DNA of 59,334 nucleotides from Gammaproteobacteria bacterium (GTDB lineage: Bacteria > Pseudomonadota > Gammaproteobacteria > Thiohalomonadales > Thiohalomonadaceae). The stretch covers positions 1-59,334 of the forward strand of contig JANJXC010000037.1 in the NCBI GenBank assembly GCA_024709225.1, written 5' to 3'. The notes beneath the pieces were generated by a model. It saw nothing but the letters and a program-made list of their open reading frames with translations. It did no database searches and had not been told where the DNA came from. Shown here in pieces: positions 33,238 to 42,161 of this stretch; position 1 is the stretch's first letter; each line of letters opens with the position of its first letter. The position numbers were made by a program, and so were the translations under genes.

Positions 33238-35048
33238 GGCCGGTAGCTGAGGCCGACGAACAGGGTGCGGCCGGCGGTGTTGTAGCCGCTCACTTCCTGA
33301 TGGGGCTGATCGAGCAGGTTGTCGACGCGCGCCTCCACGCGCCAGTCCTGCTCGATGTCGTACTGCAGCGCGGCATGGAGCACGCCATAGCCGGCGACCT
33401 CCTGGGTGTTGGCGACATCGGCATAGCGCCGGCCGACGGCCAGCCAGTCGAGGCGACTGTGCAGAGGGCCGTTGCGGCGTTCCAGCGTGAGGCGGGCGGT
33501 CTCGCGGGCGCGGTTGGGCAGGCGCGCAGCGGTGGCACTGTCGCGGGCGTCGGTGAGATCCAGCGTCACGCCGAGTCTCCACGCGCCGAGCATGCCGCTG
33601 ACGCCGAACTCCAGGCCGTCGATGCGCGCGTTGCCAACGTTGTTGGGCTGCCAGGTCCACGGCGCGATCTCCACCCACTGGATCAGATCATCGATGGCGG
33701 TGCGATAGGCGCGCAGTTGCCACTGGCCGCCGGGAAACGCATTCTGCACACCGATTTCGCCGGACGAGGACTGTTCCGGCTTCAGGTCCGGATTGCCGTT
33801 GGAGCCCCAGGCATCCTGATAATAAAGGTCGTTGAAGGTGGGGGCCTTGAAGGCCGTGCCGTAACTGGCCGTCAGGCGCGTGTCGTCATCCAGGCGGTAG
33901 CCCCAGGCGAGATTGCCGGTGTCGTGGGTGCCGTAGGCGTCGTTGTCGTCGTGGCGCAGGCCGAGCAGCCAGTTGTGCCGTCCCTGTTCCAGTTGCCCCT
34001 GGGCGAAGAGCGCGCTGTTGTCGCGGCGGGTGCGGCTGTAGGTCGCGGTGGTTTCCACCTTGTCCACCATGTGATCGGCGCCGAGGGTGAGCAGCAGGCT
34101 GTCGCCGGTCTGCACGTCGTGCTGCCAGGTCACCTGGCTGCGGCGGGTACGGAAGTCATCGCCGGCCACGCCGGCGCTGAAGTTGCGCGATTCATCGCGG
34201 CTCTCTCCCACGCTCAGCCGGCTGTACCAGATGTCGCTGAGGGCGATGTCCCAGCGGGCGTTCAGCGCCTGCTGCACCGACTCGCCGGTATAGCTCTGGC
34301 TGGCGAGCCAGCCGTCGTACTCGTTATAGCCCTCGCTGCGCAGGGCGCTGACGCTGAGGCTGTGGTCGGGGGCGTAGTGGTGAGCGATGCGCGCACTTGC
34401 CGCGCTGCGGCGGTAGCCGTCGCGGTCCGGATCGTTGCCGTCGATGCTGTTGAAGCCCTGTGTGGTGAGGCGGCTGACATCCAGGGCATAACGGGTGTTG
34501 CCCTGTTTGCCGCCGAGGCCGGCGCTGGCGCGGTAGGTGTCGTGACTGCCGCTGCCGACGGCGGCGCGCAGGCGCGGCGTGCCCTGGCCGCCGCGGGTGA
34601 AGATCTGGATCACGCCGCCGATGGCGTCGGCGCCGTACAGGCTGGAGCGTGGGCCGCGCACGATCTCGATGCGTTCGATGGAGTCCAGCGGCAGGTCTTC
34701 GAAGGCGACGCTGCCCAGCGTGGCCGAGCCGATGCGCATGCCGTCGACGAGCACCAGCACATGATTGGCGTTGCTGCCGCGCAGATGGACATTGCTGCTC
34801 TTGCCGTAGCCGCCGTTGCTGGTGACCTGTACGCCGGGCAGACCGGCCAGCAGCTCGGTGACGCTGCGCGCCTGGCTGGCCTCGATGGCCTCGCGATCGA
34901 GCACGGTGACGGCGGCGAGGCTTTCGTCGACGGTCTGCGCGGTACGCGTGGCGGTGATGATGACCGGCGCGATGGTCTCGCTGGCATGGATCGATACGGA
35001 TGTGCCGCCGGCAAGCAGTGCCGCGGCCAGTGATAGTGTGCGTTGCAT
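33234..35048 (-). CDS. btuB: TonB-dependent cobalamin receptor
   Basis: Outer-membrane active transporter of 604 residues. Signal peptide about 1-22, TonB box PVIITATRT at about 28-36, plug domain about 45-150 (LLAGLPGVQVTSNGGYGKSSNVHLRG, RGPRSSLYGADAIGGVIQIFT, quoted by their ends), then a 22-strand barrel to LFVGLSYRP. The BtuB call rests on the plug sequence together with the cobalamin riboswitch directly upstream and the downstream B12 genes. GAGAGGGA four bases before ATG 35048 is a strong ribosome binding site, as expected for a riboswitch that hides or exposes it. Confidence 0.95.
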   Translation of the reverse strand: MQRTLSLAAALLAGGTSVSIHASETIAPVIITATRTAQTVDESLAAVTVLDREAIEASQARSVTELLAGLPGVQVTSNGGYGKSSNVHLRGSNANHVLVLVDGMRIGSATLGSVAFEDLPLDSIERIEIVRGPRSSLYGADAIGGVIQIFTRGGQGTPRLRAAVGSGSHDTYRASAGLGGKQGNTRYALDVSRLTTQGFNSIDGNDPDRDGYRRSAASARIAHHYAPDHSLSVSALRSEGYNEYDGWLASQSYTGESVQQALNARWDIALSDIWYSRLSVGESRDESRNFSAGVAGDDFRTRRSQVTWQHDVQTGDSLLLTLGADHMVDKVETTATYSRTRRDNSALFAQGQLEQGRHNWLLGLRHDDNDAYGTHDTGNLAWGYRLDDDTRLTASYGTAFKAPTFNDLYYQDAWGSNGNPDLKPEQSSSGEIGVQNAFPGGQWQLRAYRTAIDDLIQWVEIAPWTWQPNNVGNARIDGLEFGVSGMLGAWRLGVTLDLTDARDSATAARLPNRARETARLTLERRNGPLHSRLDWLAVGRRYADVANTQEVAGYGVLHAALQYDIEQDWRVEARVDNLLDQPHQEVSGYNTAGRTLFVGLSYRP

Positions 35049-35179
35049 GTTTCCCTCTCGCGCTCACCCGCGCGTGATGAAATGGATGAAAACCAGTGCG
35101 GGAGGGGGAGTGAGGGAGTCGAGAGGGTCGGCTCGCCCTGCCGCCCGCCGCAGCACTGGAACGATGAGCACTGGCGTGC

Positions 35180-35415
35180 TCGTCGCTTCAGGCCGGTCTC
35201 CGGGCTTGCGGTGTGGGATTCGATCCCCGGGTGGGCCGCCTTCCCATGTCCTGCGACACAGTGGCATTACGCTCGAATGTTTCTGGAAACATTCGTGCTG
35301 GCCCGCCCTCACCGCCTACCGTTGCGGGGGCAGCGCCGGAATTGCGAATGCATGGATTCGCGCACCGGCTTCCCGTTTCATTCCGCCGGACGATCTCCGT
35401 TGGAACACCTGAAAC
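35180..35415 (-). promoter_or_regulatory. Cobalamin riboswitch (AdoCbl/Cbl class)
   Basis: On the minus strand the conserved blocks appear in the correct order: GGGAAGCCGGTGCG (about 35380-35362), the B12-box core GCTGCCCCCGCAACGGTA (35335-35318), GCCACTG (35265-35259), ATGGGAAGGCGG, and the 3' block GCAAGCCCGGAGACCGGCC (about 35210-35191). It lies 130 bases before btuB. The known mode is repression of translation or transcription of transport genes when cobalamin is plentiful. No other copy was found in the window. Confidence 0.95.
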
Positions 35416-35423
35416 GTGGGCGC

Positions 35424-35453
35424 ACTTTACGCGCCGCGGGGAGGGATGGTCAA
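35424..35453 (-). promoter_or_regulatory. Candidate promoter for the riboswitch-btuB transcript
   Basis: On the minus strand TTGACC (35453-35448), an 18-base spacer and TAAAGT (35429-35424). This puts the start near 35417, just before the riboswitch. The -10 matches 4 of 6 consensus bases. Confidence 0.5.
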
Positions 35454-35493
35454 GAAGACGGTTCCGCAGGCCCGCAGCGGCGGGTGATGCTAC

Positions 35494-35516
35494 TAGCCCC
35501 TGGCCCCTGACCCCTC
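35494..35516 (+). repeat. Lone CCCCTAG/CCCCTGG-type heptamer arm
   Basis: Units TAGCCCC, TGGCCCC, TGACCCC, T in 7-base phase, 13 bases before the tamA ATG. No convincing left arm. The region 35416-35528 otherwise holds only the candidate btuB promoter. Confidence 0.7.
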
Positions 35517-35528
35517 TACGATAGCGCC

Positions 35529-37259
35529 ATGGCCCGCCTTCGCTTTCTCCTGTTGCTGCTGTTGCACGTTCCTGCCCTGGCCTGGGCCGCCCTGGCGGTG
35601 GAGGTGCGCGTGGAGGGGATCGACGGCGCGCTGTACGACAATGTGCTGCAGTACCTGACGCTGGCGGCAGAGCGGGAGCATCCCCTGCTGGAGATGCATC
35701 GCCTTAGACGCCTGCACCAGCGTGCCGAGGGGGAGATCCGCGAGGCCTTGCGCCCGTTCGGCTACTACCAGCCGGAGGTGAGCGCCACGCTGAGCGAACA
35801 CGAGGGGGGCTGGCTCGCGCACTACCGCATTGTGCCGGGCACGCCGGTGCGGGTGCGCGAGCTGGCCTTGCAGCTGGACGGGGAGGCCGCCGCCGATCCG
35901 GCCTTTCATGCCTGGCGCAAGGCCTTTCCCCTGCAGGTGGGCGATGTGCTGCAGCATGTCCCCTATGAGCGCGCCAAGCGCGACCTGCTGCAACTGGCGC
36001 GCGACCGCGGGTATTTCTCCGCCCGTCTGCAGCAGCAGGCGCTGGAGGTGACCCTGGCCGATAACAGCGCTCGGGTGGTGCTGCATCTGGTGAGCGGGCC
36101 GCGCCACGTGTTCGGCGCGGTGCAGTTCGATGAGGTGGCGTTGAGCGATGAACTGCTGCGCCGTTTTCTTACCTTCCAGTCCGGGCAGCCGTTTGATGCG
36201 GAGCGCCTGTTCGAGCTGCAGCGCGCGCTGGCCGACAGCGACTACTTCGAGTTCATCGAGGTGCAGGCCGGGCCGGAGACAGCGGTGGCGGGCGCGGTGC
36301 CGGTGGCGGTGCATCTGCGTCTCAGACCGCCGGCCCGTTATACCTTCGGTCTCGGCTATGGCACCGATACCGGCCCGCGCCTCAGCCTCGGCATGGAGCG
36401 GCGCCGGGTCAATCGCGCCGGTCACCGCCTCAACATCGAAACCACCGTGTCACAGGTTCAGGCCGGTGTGCGCGGCGTATACCGCATCCCCCTGCAGCGC
36501 AATCCGGACAGCGATTTCCTGTCCTTCAGCGGCGGCTGGGAGGAGGAGGACCTGGACACCAGCCAGCGCGAGACCCTCACCGTCGGCACCGGCCTGACCA
36601 TGCAGCTGGGGCGCTGGCAGCGCACCTATGCCCTCACCGTGCAGAACGAGCGCTATACCGTGGCCGATCAGCAGGACACCACCTTGCTGGTGCTGCCCAG
36701 CGTCAATCTGTTGCGGGTCGAGGCGGACGACCGCCTGTTCCCGCGTGAGGGCTGGCGTCTCGGTGCCGAGCTGCGCGGCGCCAGCGAGACCCTGGGCTCC
36801 GACGCCAGCCTGTTGCAGGGCGTTCTGCGCGCCAAGGCGGTGCTGCCGCTGGCGGGCGGCCGCTTCATCACCCGCGCCGACCTGGGGCTGAGCCAGACCC
36901 CCGACTTCGCACGCATCCCCGCCTCGCTGCGCTTCTTCGCCGGCGGCGACAACTCCATCCGCGGCTATGCCTACAAGTCGCTCGGCCCGGTCAATGCGGC
37001 CGGCGAGGTGGTGGGCGGTCGCCACCTGCTGGTGCTGTCCGGCGAGTACGAATACTACTTCGGCCGCATCTTCGGCGCCGCCCTGTTCTACGACGCCGGC
37101 AATGCCTTCGACGATGATGACTACGCACTGAAGCGCGGTGCCGGCGCCGGCCTGCGCTGGCGCCTGCCCTTCGGTGTGTTGCGCCTGGACGCGGCCACCC
37201 CGGTGAACGAGGGCGGGGTGGACTGGCGGCTGCACCTGACCGTGGGGCCGGACTTATGA
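35529..37259 (+). CDS. tamA: TamA, outer-membrane Omp85-family assembly factor
   Basis: Outer-membrane subunit of the TAM complex, which with TamB helps insert some outer-membrane proteins and moves phospholipids. 576 residues, close to E. coli TamA (577). Signal peptide about 1-20; three POTRA domains at about 22-270 (for example LRPFGYYQPEVSATL and ARDRGYFSARL, typical of TamA); a 16-strand Omp85 barrel to the end, with the lid-lock motif RFFAGGDNSIRGYAYKSLGP (residues about 470-490) and GLRWRLPFGVLRLDAATP. The start is followed at once by the signal peptide. tamB follows 154 bases downstream, after a repeat element. Confidence 0.97.
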   Translation: MARLRFLLLLLLHVPALAWAALAVEVRVEGIDGALYDNVLQYLTLAAEREHPLLEMHRLRRLHQRAEGEIREALRPFGYYQPEVSATLSEHEGGWLAHYRIVPGTPVRVRELALQLDGEAAADPAFHAWRKAFPLQVGDVLQHVPYERAKRDLLQLARDRGYFSARLQQQALEVTLADNSARVVLHLVSGPRHVFGAVQFDEVALSDELLRRFLTFQSGQPFDAERLFELQRALADSDYFEFIEVQAGPETAVAGAVPVAVHLRLRPPARYTFGLGYGTDTGPRLSLGMERRRVNRAGHRLNIETTVSQVQAGVRGVYRIPLQRNPDSDFLSFSGGWEEEDLDTSQRETLTVGTGLTMQLGRWQRTYALTVQNERYTVADQQDTTLLVLPSVNLLRVEADDRLFPREGWRLGAELRGASETLGSDASLLQGVLRAKAVLPLAGGRFITRADLGLSQTPDFARIPASLRFFAGGDNSIRGYAYKSLGPVNAAGEVVGGRHLLVLSGEYEYYFGRIFGAALFYDAGNAFDDDDYALKRGAGAGLRWRLPFGVLRLDAATPVNEGGVDWRLHLTVGPDL

Positions 37260-37261
37260 AG

Positions 37262-37389
37262 CCAGGTACGAGGTGCGAGATACGAGGTACAGGGGGGGGA
37301 GTGCGCTGCGCCCGCGGCTGTTCGTGCAATAGCGGCACGAGCGCACCGAGTTCATTCACTTGTATCTTGCCACTTGTATCTTGCATCTC
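37262..37389. repeat. Heptamer-armed element between tamA and tamB
   Basis: Left arm 37262-37291 runs in units GGTACGA, GGTGCGA, GATACGA, GGTAC. Right arm 37358-37389 runs CTTGTAT, CTTGCCA, CTTGTAT, CTTGCAT. The two arms are partly complementary (G-T type differences). Read on the minus strand, the core starts GAATGAACTCGGTGCGCTCG, matching the core of the element at 29343. The core also holds GTGCGCTGCGC, as at 43944. Confidence 0.85.
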
Positions 37390-37413
37390 TGTTCCAGCGG
37401 CCGGGAGGGCGCC

Positions 37414-40400
37414 ATGAGGCTCAGGCGTCTGTTCTGGCTCATTCCCCTTCTTGCGCTGCCGGCCGCCGGCGCGGCCGCCTGGTGGCTGCTGGCCAGCGAG
37501 GCCGGGCTGGCCTGGGCCTGGGCGCGAACCACGGCGGCGCTGGACGGGCGGCTCGGTGCCGAGCGGGTGAGCGGGCGGCTGCTCGGGCCGCTGCGGGCCG
37601 AGGGGCTGCGGCTGGAGCAGGACGGGGTGCGCCTTGATATCGATACGCTGGCGCTGGACTGGCGGCCGGGCTGGCTGCTCACCGGCCGGGTCGCCGTGCA
37701 TGACCTCGCGGCGCAGGGGATACGGCTGGCGATGAGCGCAACAGACCAGGCAGGCGCCGCGCCGCCTGCGCTGCCGGCCCTGCCGCTGGGCGTGTCGGTG
37801 GAACGGGCGGTACTGCGCGACCTCAGCCTGCAGCGGCCCGGGTCGCCGCCGCTGCGGGCGGATGAGGTGCGCCTCGACGGCCGCTGGCGCGGCACGCGGC
37901 TGCTGCTGGCGCCCCTGATCATGCGCGGCCCCTGGGGCGAATTGTCGCTCGAGGGCCGCGTGGCCACCGGGCCGGGCCGGGAGTCGGCGCTGGCGGCACA
38001 GTGGGCGCTGACTTACGGCGGCCGCACGGTGGCCGGCAGCGGTCGTCTCAGCGGCCCGTTCGACGCGCCGCGTCTGGCGGCGCAGCTTTCTGCGCCTTTC
38101 GCCCTGCGTGCCGACGCGACCGTGGCCTGGCAGGAGAGTCCGTTGCGCTGGCGGGCGGAGTTCGAGCTGCCGCCGCTGGACCTGGCGCAGCTGCAGGCGG
38201 GGTGGCCGGCGCTGACCGTGGGCGGGCGCGGCCGGCTGGCCGGCACCGGCCGGGAATTCACCGTGGCGGCGGACGGCACCGTGGTCGAGGAGGGCACCGG
38301 CCCCTGGGGGTTCAGCGGTCGAGCCGGCTATGGCGCCGCCGGTGTGCGCGTGGAGCGGCTGGCGCTGCGGCCGCAGCAGGGCCGCGGCGAGGTGGTGCTC
38401 GACGGCGACTGGCCCGGGGGGGAGGCCGCCGCCCGGCTGGCGGCACGGTGGGAAGGCTTCAGTCACCCGCGCCTGGACGGCTGGCGCAGCGACGGCAGCC
38501 TCAGCGTCAGCGGCCTGCCGCAGGACTACCGGGGATACCTCGCGCTCGGTGCGGAGCGGGACGGACTGCCGCCGCTGCAGGTGAGTACCGACTTCGCCGG
38601 CAACCTGGAAGGTATCGAGCTGACGGCCCTGGCCGGGCAGTGGCTGGCCGGCGAGTGGCAGGGGCAGGCCGCGCTGGGCTGGGGCGACGGCCTGGACTGG
38701 CACGGCCGCCTGCGGGCCGCGGGGGTGAATCCCGGGCTGCTCGATGCGCGCTGGTCCGGCGCGCTGGCGGGGGAGGCCGCGGGCCGCGGCCGCTGGCATG
38801 ACGGCCGCCTCGGCATCACGCTGCCCCACCTCACCCTGGACGGCACGCTGGCCGGCCGGCCGCTGCGGCTGGAGGCCGCCGCTGGGCTGGAGGGGCGCCA
38901 GGCCAGCATCGAGCGGCTGGAGCTGCGCAGCGGCACGGCCCGGATCAGCGCCCGCGGGGGCGCCGGCACGGCCTGGGGCCTGCGCTGGCAGCTGGAGGCC
39001 CCGGCGCTGGCAGCGCTGTGGCCGGGCGCGGCGGGCCGGCTCAATCTCAGCGGCCGGATCGATGGCCCGGAACAGACGCCGCGCCTGCGCCTGGACGGCA
39101 CCGGCCAGGGGCTGGCGTGGGCCGGGATGGCGCTGGCGCAGGCAACGGTGCAGGCGGACATCGACCTGGCCGGCAAGCATCCTTGGCGGCTGGAGACGCA
39201 GCTGGCCGGACTGGAGCGCGGCGGCCAGCGGCTGGACGCGGCCCGGCTGCGGGCCCACGGCAGCGCCGCGCAGCATGACATCGCGCTGTCCCTGCAGGGG
39301 GCTGGCAACACGCTGGAGGTGACGGCCGGCGGCCGCTGGGCGGGGCGGCGCTGGGACGGCGAGCTGCAGGGCGGTGGCCTGACCTCGGCGCAACTGGGAA
39401 CCTGGCAGGCGGCGCCGGCCGCCCTGTCCTGGTCGCCGGCGGAGGGACGCCTGCAGCCCTGGTGCTGGAGCGGCCAGGGCGTGGTGTGCCTCGGCATGGA
39501 GATGGCGGCAGGCAAGTGGCAGGCCACCGGGGCCCTGGCCAATGTCCCCCTGCCGCTGCTGGAGCCCTGGCTGCCGCGCAGTGATCTGGCCCTGGGCGGC
39601 AGCATCGGCGGCGCGGTGACGATGGCGGGCGAACAAGATCAGGTGGGCATGCTCACCGCCCGTCTGGGCGGGGCCGATGCCCGCCTGCTCTACCGCCTGC
39701 CGGAGGGGGCGGTGGAGAGCACCCTGCGCACCCTGCAGCTGGACGTGGATGGCACCGCGGCCGGACTGGCCGGACAGCTCCAGGTCGTGGCGGTGGATGG
39801 CGGCCAGGCACAGCTGCGTCTGGCCTTGCCGGGCTGGCTGCCGGGCAGGCCGCTGCTGGATGCCCAGCCCGTCAGCGGCCGCTTCGACCTCGATGCCGAA
39901 CGCCTGGACTGGCTCACCTACCTGGAGCCCAACCTGCTGCGTCCCGCCGGCACGCTGCGGGCCCATCTGCGGCTGGCCGGCACCCTGGCCGACCCGGCAC
40001 TGAGCGGTGAGCTGGCGCTGCAGGGAGGAAGCGTCATGCTGCCGGCGGCCGGCACCCGCCTCACCGACATCAGCCTCGAGGGGCGCTCCGCCGACGGCCA
40101 CACCCTGACCCTGCACGGGGCGGCCCGCTCCGGGCCTGGCCAGCTGACGCTCACCGGGGTGCTGGCGGCGGAACATTTCGGCCACTGGCGCGCCGAGCTG
40201 GGCCTCCGGGGGGAGCGGTTCGAACTGGTGCGGCTGGTGCAGGGGCAGGCCCTGGTCTCGCCCGATCTCACCGTCACCCTCGAGCCGGATGCGCCACGGG
40301 CGCGTGGCGGGCAATCCCTCCTGCCCGCCGCTACCGGGGTCCGGGTGACGGTGCGCGGCCGGCTCGAGGTGCCGCAGGCCGACATCCAACTCCCCCACCT

Positions 40401-41181
40401 GCCCACGGTGGTCAGCGTATCGCCGGATGAGGTGATCCTGGATGCGGCGGCAGAGGAGGCGGCGTTGCGCCGCTGGCGCCTGGCCCTGGACCTGCAGCTG
40501 GCCGCCGGCGAACGCGTGCGCCTGGAGGGCTACGGCTTTTCCGGTCGCCTGGCCGGCGCGGTCACCGTGCGTGGCGAGACCCCGGGGCTGACCCGCGCCC
40601 AGGGCGAACTCCATGTCCGGGATGGCCGGTACGAGGCCTATGGCCAGAATCTGGTGGTGGAGCGCGGCCGCCTGCTGTTTGCGGACAGCCCGCCGGACAA
40701 TCCGGGGCTCGATATCCGGGCGGTGCGCCCGTTGCCCGACCGGGAGCAGGTGGTCGGGGTGGAGGTGGGCGGGCGGCTCAAGGACCCGCGCCTGCGCCTG
40801 TTCTCGGAGCCGGTGCTGGAGGAGAGCGAGACCCTGGCCTGGCTGGTGCTGGGGCGCCCGCTCACCGCCACCTCGCGCACCGAGGCCGATGCCCTGTATC
40901 GCGCCGCCTTTGCCCTCGGCGGCGAGCGCGCCGCCCGCGGCATCGCCCTGCAGTTCGGACTGGACGAGGTCACCCTGGAGCAGGGCGCGACCGGTGACGA
41001 GGCCGCCGTGGTGCTGGGCAAATATCTGAGTCCGCGGCTATACCTTCAATATGCCGTGGGGCTGTGGGAGACCGCCAACCGCCTGCGCCTGCGCTACCAG
41101 CTCTCCACCCACTGGAGCCTGAAGATGGAACAGGGCGGCGAGCAGAGCGGTGCCGACCTGCAGTACGTCATCGAACGCTGA
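37414..41181 (+). CDS. tamB: TamB, translocation and assembly module subunit
   Basis: Inner-membrane-anchored periplasmic bridge of the TAM complex, AsmA-like superfamily, 1255 residues (E. coli 1259). N-terminal membrane anchor about 6-27 (LFWLIPLLALPAAGAAAWWLL), long beta-helical groove, and a C-terminal DUF490/TamB domain (PDNPGLDIRAVRPLPDREQ, EPVLEESETLAWLVLGRPL, LQFGLDEVTLEQGATGDEAA quoted as blocks) ending LQYVIER. GGGAGGG at 37403-37409 is the ribosome binding site for ATG 37414 and rules out the in-frame extension through the repeat arm. With YhdP at 2208 the window codes for two AsmA-like lipid bridges. Confidence 0.96.
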   Translation: MRLRRLFWLIPLLALPAAGAAAWWLLASEAGLAWAWARTTAALDGRLGAERVSGRLLGPLRAEGLRLEQDGVRLDIDTLALDWRPGWLLTGRVAVHDLAAQGIRLAMSATDQAGAAPPALPALPLGVSVERAVLRDLSLQRPGSPPLRADEVRLDGRWRGTRLLLAPLIMRGPWGELSLEGRVATGPGRESALAAQWALTYGGRTVAGSGRLSGPFDAPRLAAQLSAPFALRADATVAWQESPLRWRAEFELPPLDLAQLQAGWPALTVGGRGRLAGTGREFTVAADGTVVEEGTGPWGFSGRAGYGAAGVRVERLALRPQQGRGEVVLDGDWPGGEAAARLAARWEGFSHPRLDGWRSDGSLSVSGLPQDYRGYLALGAERDGLPPLQVSTDFAGNLEGIELTALAGQWLAGEWQGQAALGWGDGLDWHGRLRAAGVNPGLLDARWSGALAGEAAGRGRWHDGRLGITLPHLTLDGTLAGRPLRLEAAAGLEGRQASIERLELRSGTARISARGGAGTAWGLRWQLEAPALAALWPGAAGRLNLSGRIDGPEQTPRLRLDGTGQGLAWAGMALAQATVQADIDLAGKHPWRLETQLAGLERGGQRLDAARLRAHGSAAQHDIALSLQGAGNTLEVTAGGRWAGRRWDGELQGGGLTSAQLGTWQAAPAALSWSPAEGRLQPWCWSGQGVVCLGMEMAAGKWQATGALANVPLPLLEPWLPRSDLALGGSIGGAVTMAGEQDQVGMLTARLGGADARLLYRLPEGAVESTLRTLQLDVDGTAAGLAGQLQVVAVDGGQAQLRLALPGWLPGRPLLDAQPVSGRFDLDAERLDWLTYLEPNLLRPAGTLRAHLRLAGTLADPALSGELALQGGSVMLPAAGTRLTDISLEGRSADGHTLTLHGAARSGPGQLTLTGVLAAEHFGHWRAELGLRGERFELVRLVQGQALVSPDLTVTLEPDAPRARGGQSLLPAATGVRVTVRGRLEVPQADIQLPHLPTVVSVSPDEVILDAAAEEAALRRWRLALDLQLAAGERVRLEGYGFSGRLAGAVTVRGETPGLTRAQGELHVRDGRYEAYGQNLVVERGRLLFADSPPDNPGLDIRAVRPLPDREQVVGVEVGGRLKDPRLRLFSEPVLEESETLAWLVLGRPLTATSRTEADALYRAAFALGGERAARGIALQFGLDEVTLEQGATGDEAAVVLGKYLSPRLYLQYAVGLWETANRLRLRYQLSTHWSLKMEQGGEQSGADLQYVIER

Positions 41182-41327
41182 GCCGGTGGGACAAGGGCCC
41201 AAGCGTGAGGTGCATCTCGGCAACACGGGGAAACCCTCGGATAAAATATCCCTTGGAGAAAAACTCAAGTAATATGTTAAAGTTACAGCTATAAGTTGCC
41301 GTAATGGTTTAGGTGTGGCTCGTAACT

Positions 41328-42074
41328 ATGGACAGAGTATCGCGGACTATGGAACAGGGCATGCCGACTGCATTGCGTGGCGCCACCCAGCCTCTGGGCC
41401 GGGTGGGCGGCCTGCATGCGTCGGTGCGCCAGTTCCTGGTGATCAACGCCAAGGGCGGCTGCGGCAAGACCACCATCGCCACCAACCTGGCCAGCTATTA
41501 CGCGCGCCAGGGCCGCGGCACGGTGCTCATCGACCACGACCCGCAGGGCTCGTCCATGCAGTGGCTGTCGCTGCGCAGCAAGGAGGCGAAACCGATCCAC
41601 GGCGTCTCCGCCCACCGCCCGGTGGTGTCCGGCGTCACCCGGTCCTTCCTGATGCGCATCCCCGACGGCGCCGAGCGCGTGGTGCTCGATGCCCCGGCCG
41701 GCGTGCAGGGCCATCAGCTCATCGAACTGATGCGCGAGATCGACGCCATCCTGATCCCGGTGCTGCCCTCGCCCATCGACATCCATGCCGCCTCGCGCTT
41801 CATCCAGGACCTGCTGCTGGTGGCCAAGGTGCGGGCGCGCAACATCCGCGTCGGCGTGGTGGCGAACCGCGTGCGTGAAAACACCAAGGTCTACCAGTCG
41901 CTGGAAAAATTTCTCAACTCGCTGAATATTCCCTTCGTCGCGCGCCTGCGCGATACGCAGAACTATGTGCGCGCCGCCGAACTCGGCGTCGGCGTGCATG
42001 ATCTCAAGCGCTCCGGCGCGTCCCAGGACCAGCGGCAGTGGGAGGCGCTGATCCGCTGGCTGGAGCAGGGCTGA
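41328..42074 (+). CDS. Orphan ParA/MinD-type ATPase
   Basis: A 248-residue deviant Walker A ATPase. KGGCGKTT (residues 42-49) carries the signature lysine, followed by VLIDHDPQGSS (A-prime) and VVLDAPAGVQG (Walker B). The tail has VVANRVRENTKVYQSLEKFL, like ParA proteins that position cellular cargo. No parB, parS-like site, mipZ, cellulose or chemotaxis gene is adjacent, so the cargo is unknown. ATG 41328 is preferred; GTG 41313 and ATG 41349 are alternatives. The AT-rich 146-base leader probably contains its promoter. Confidence 0.9.
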   Translation: MDRVSRTMEQGMPTALRGATQPLGRVGGLHASVRQFLVINAKGGCGKTTIATNLASYYARQGRGTVLIDHDPQGSSMQWLSLRSKEAKPIHGVSAHRPVVSGVTRSFLMRIPDGAERVVLDAPAGVQGHQLIELMREIDAILIPVLPSPIDIHAASRFIQDLLLVAKVRARNIRVGVVANRVRENTKVYQSLEKFLNSLNIPFVARLRDTQNYVRAAELGVGVHDLKRSGASQDQRQWEALIRWLEQG

Positions 42075-42123
42075 CAAAGGCGGGAGCGTCCGTTGCATCG
42101 CTGCGCCACGGCTGACAGCATTG

Positions 42124-42158
42124 CGCACTTCCGCACTTCCGCACTTCCGCACTTCCGC
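42124..42158. repeat. Octamer tandem repeat CGCACTTC
   Basis: Four perfect consecutive copies of CGCACTTC plus a partial CGC, three bases before the stop of btuD and 50 bases after the convergent parA-like gene. The unit is 8 bases, unlike the 7-base tracts elsewhere. Confidence 0.9.
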
Positions 42159-42161
42159 GGC

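Noticed and set aside
35196-35240. GGGATTCGATCCCC resembling a tRNA T-arm
   Set aside because: It lies inside the cobalamin riboswitch and lacks acceptor, D and anticodon arms.
36991-40614. 1207-residue minus-strand open frame opposite tamB
   Set aside because: Low-complexity Pro/Gln/Arg sequence; the plus-strand TamB assignment is strong.
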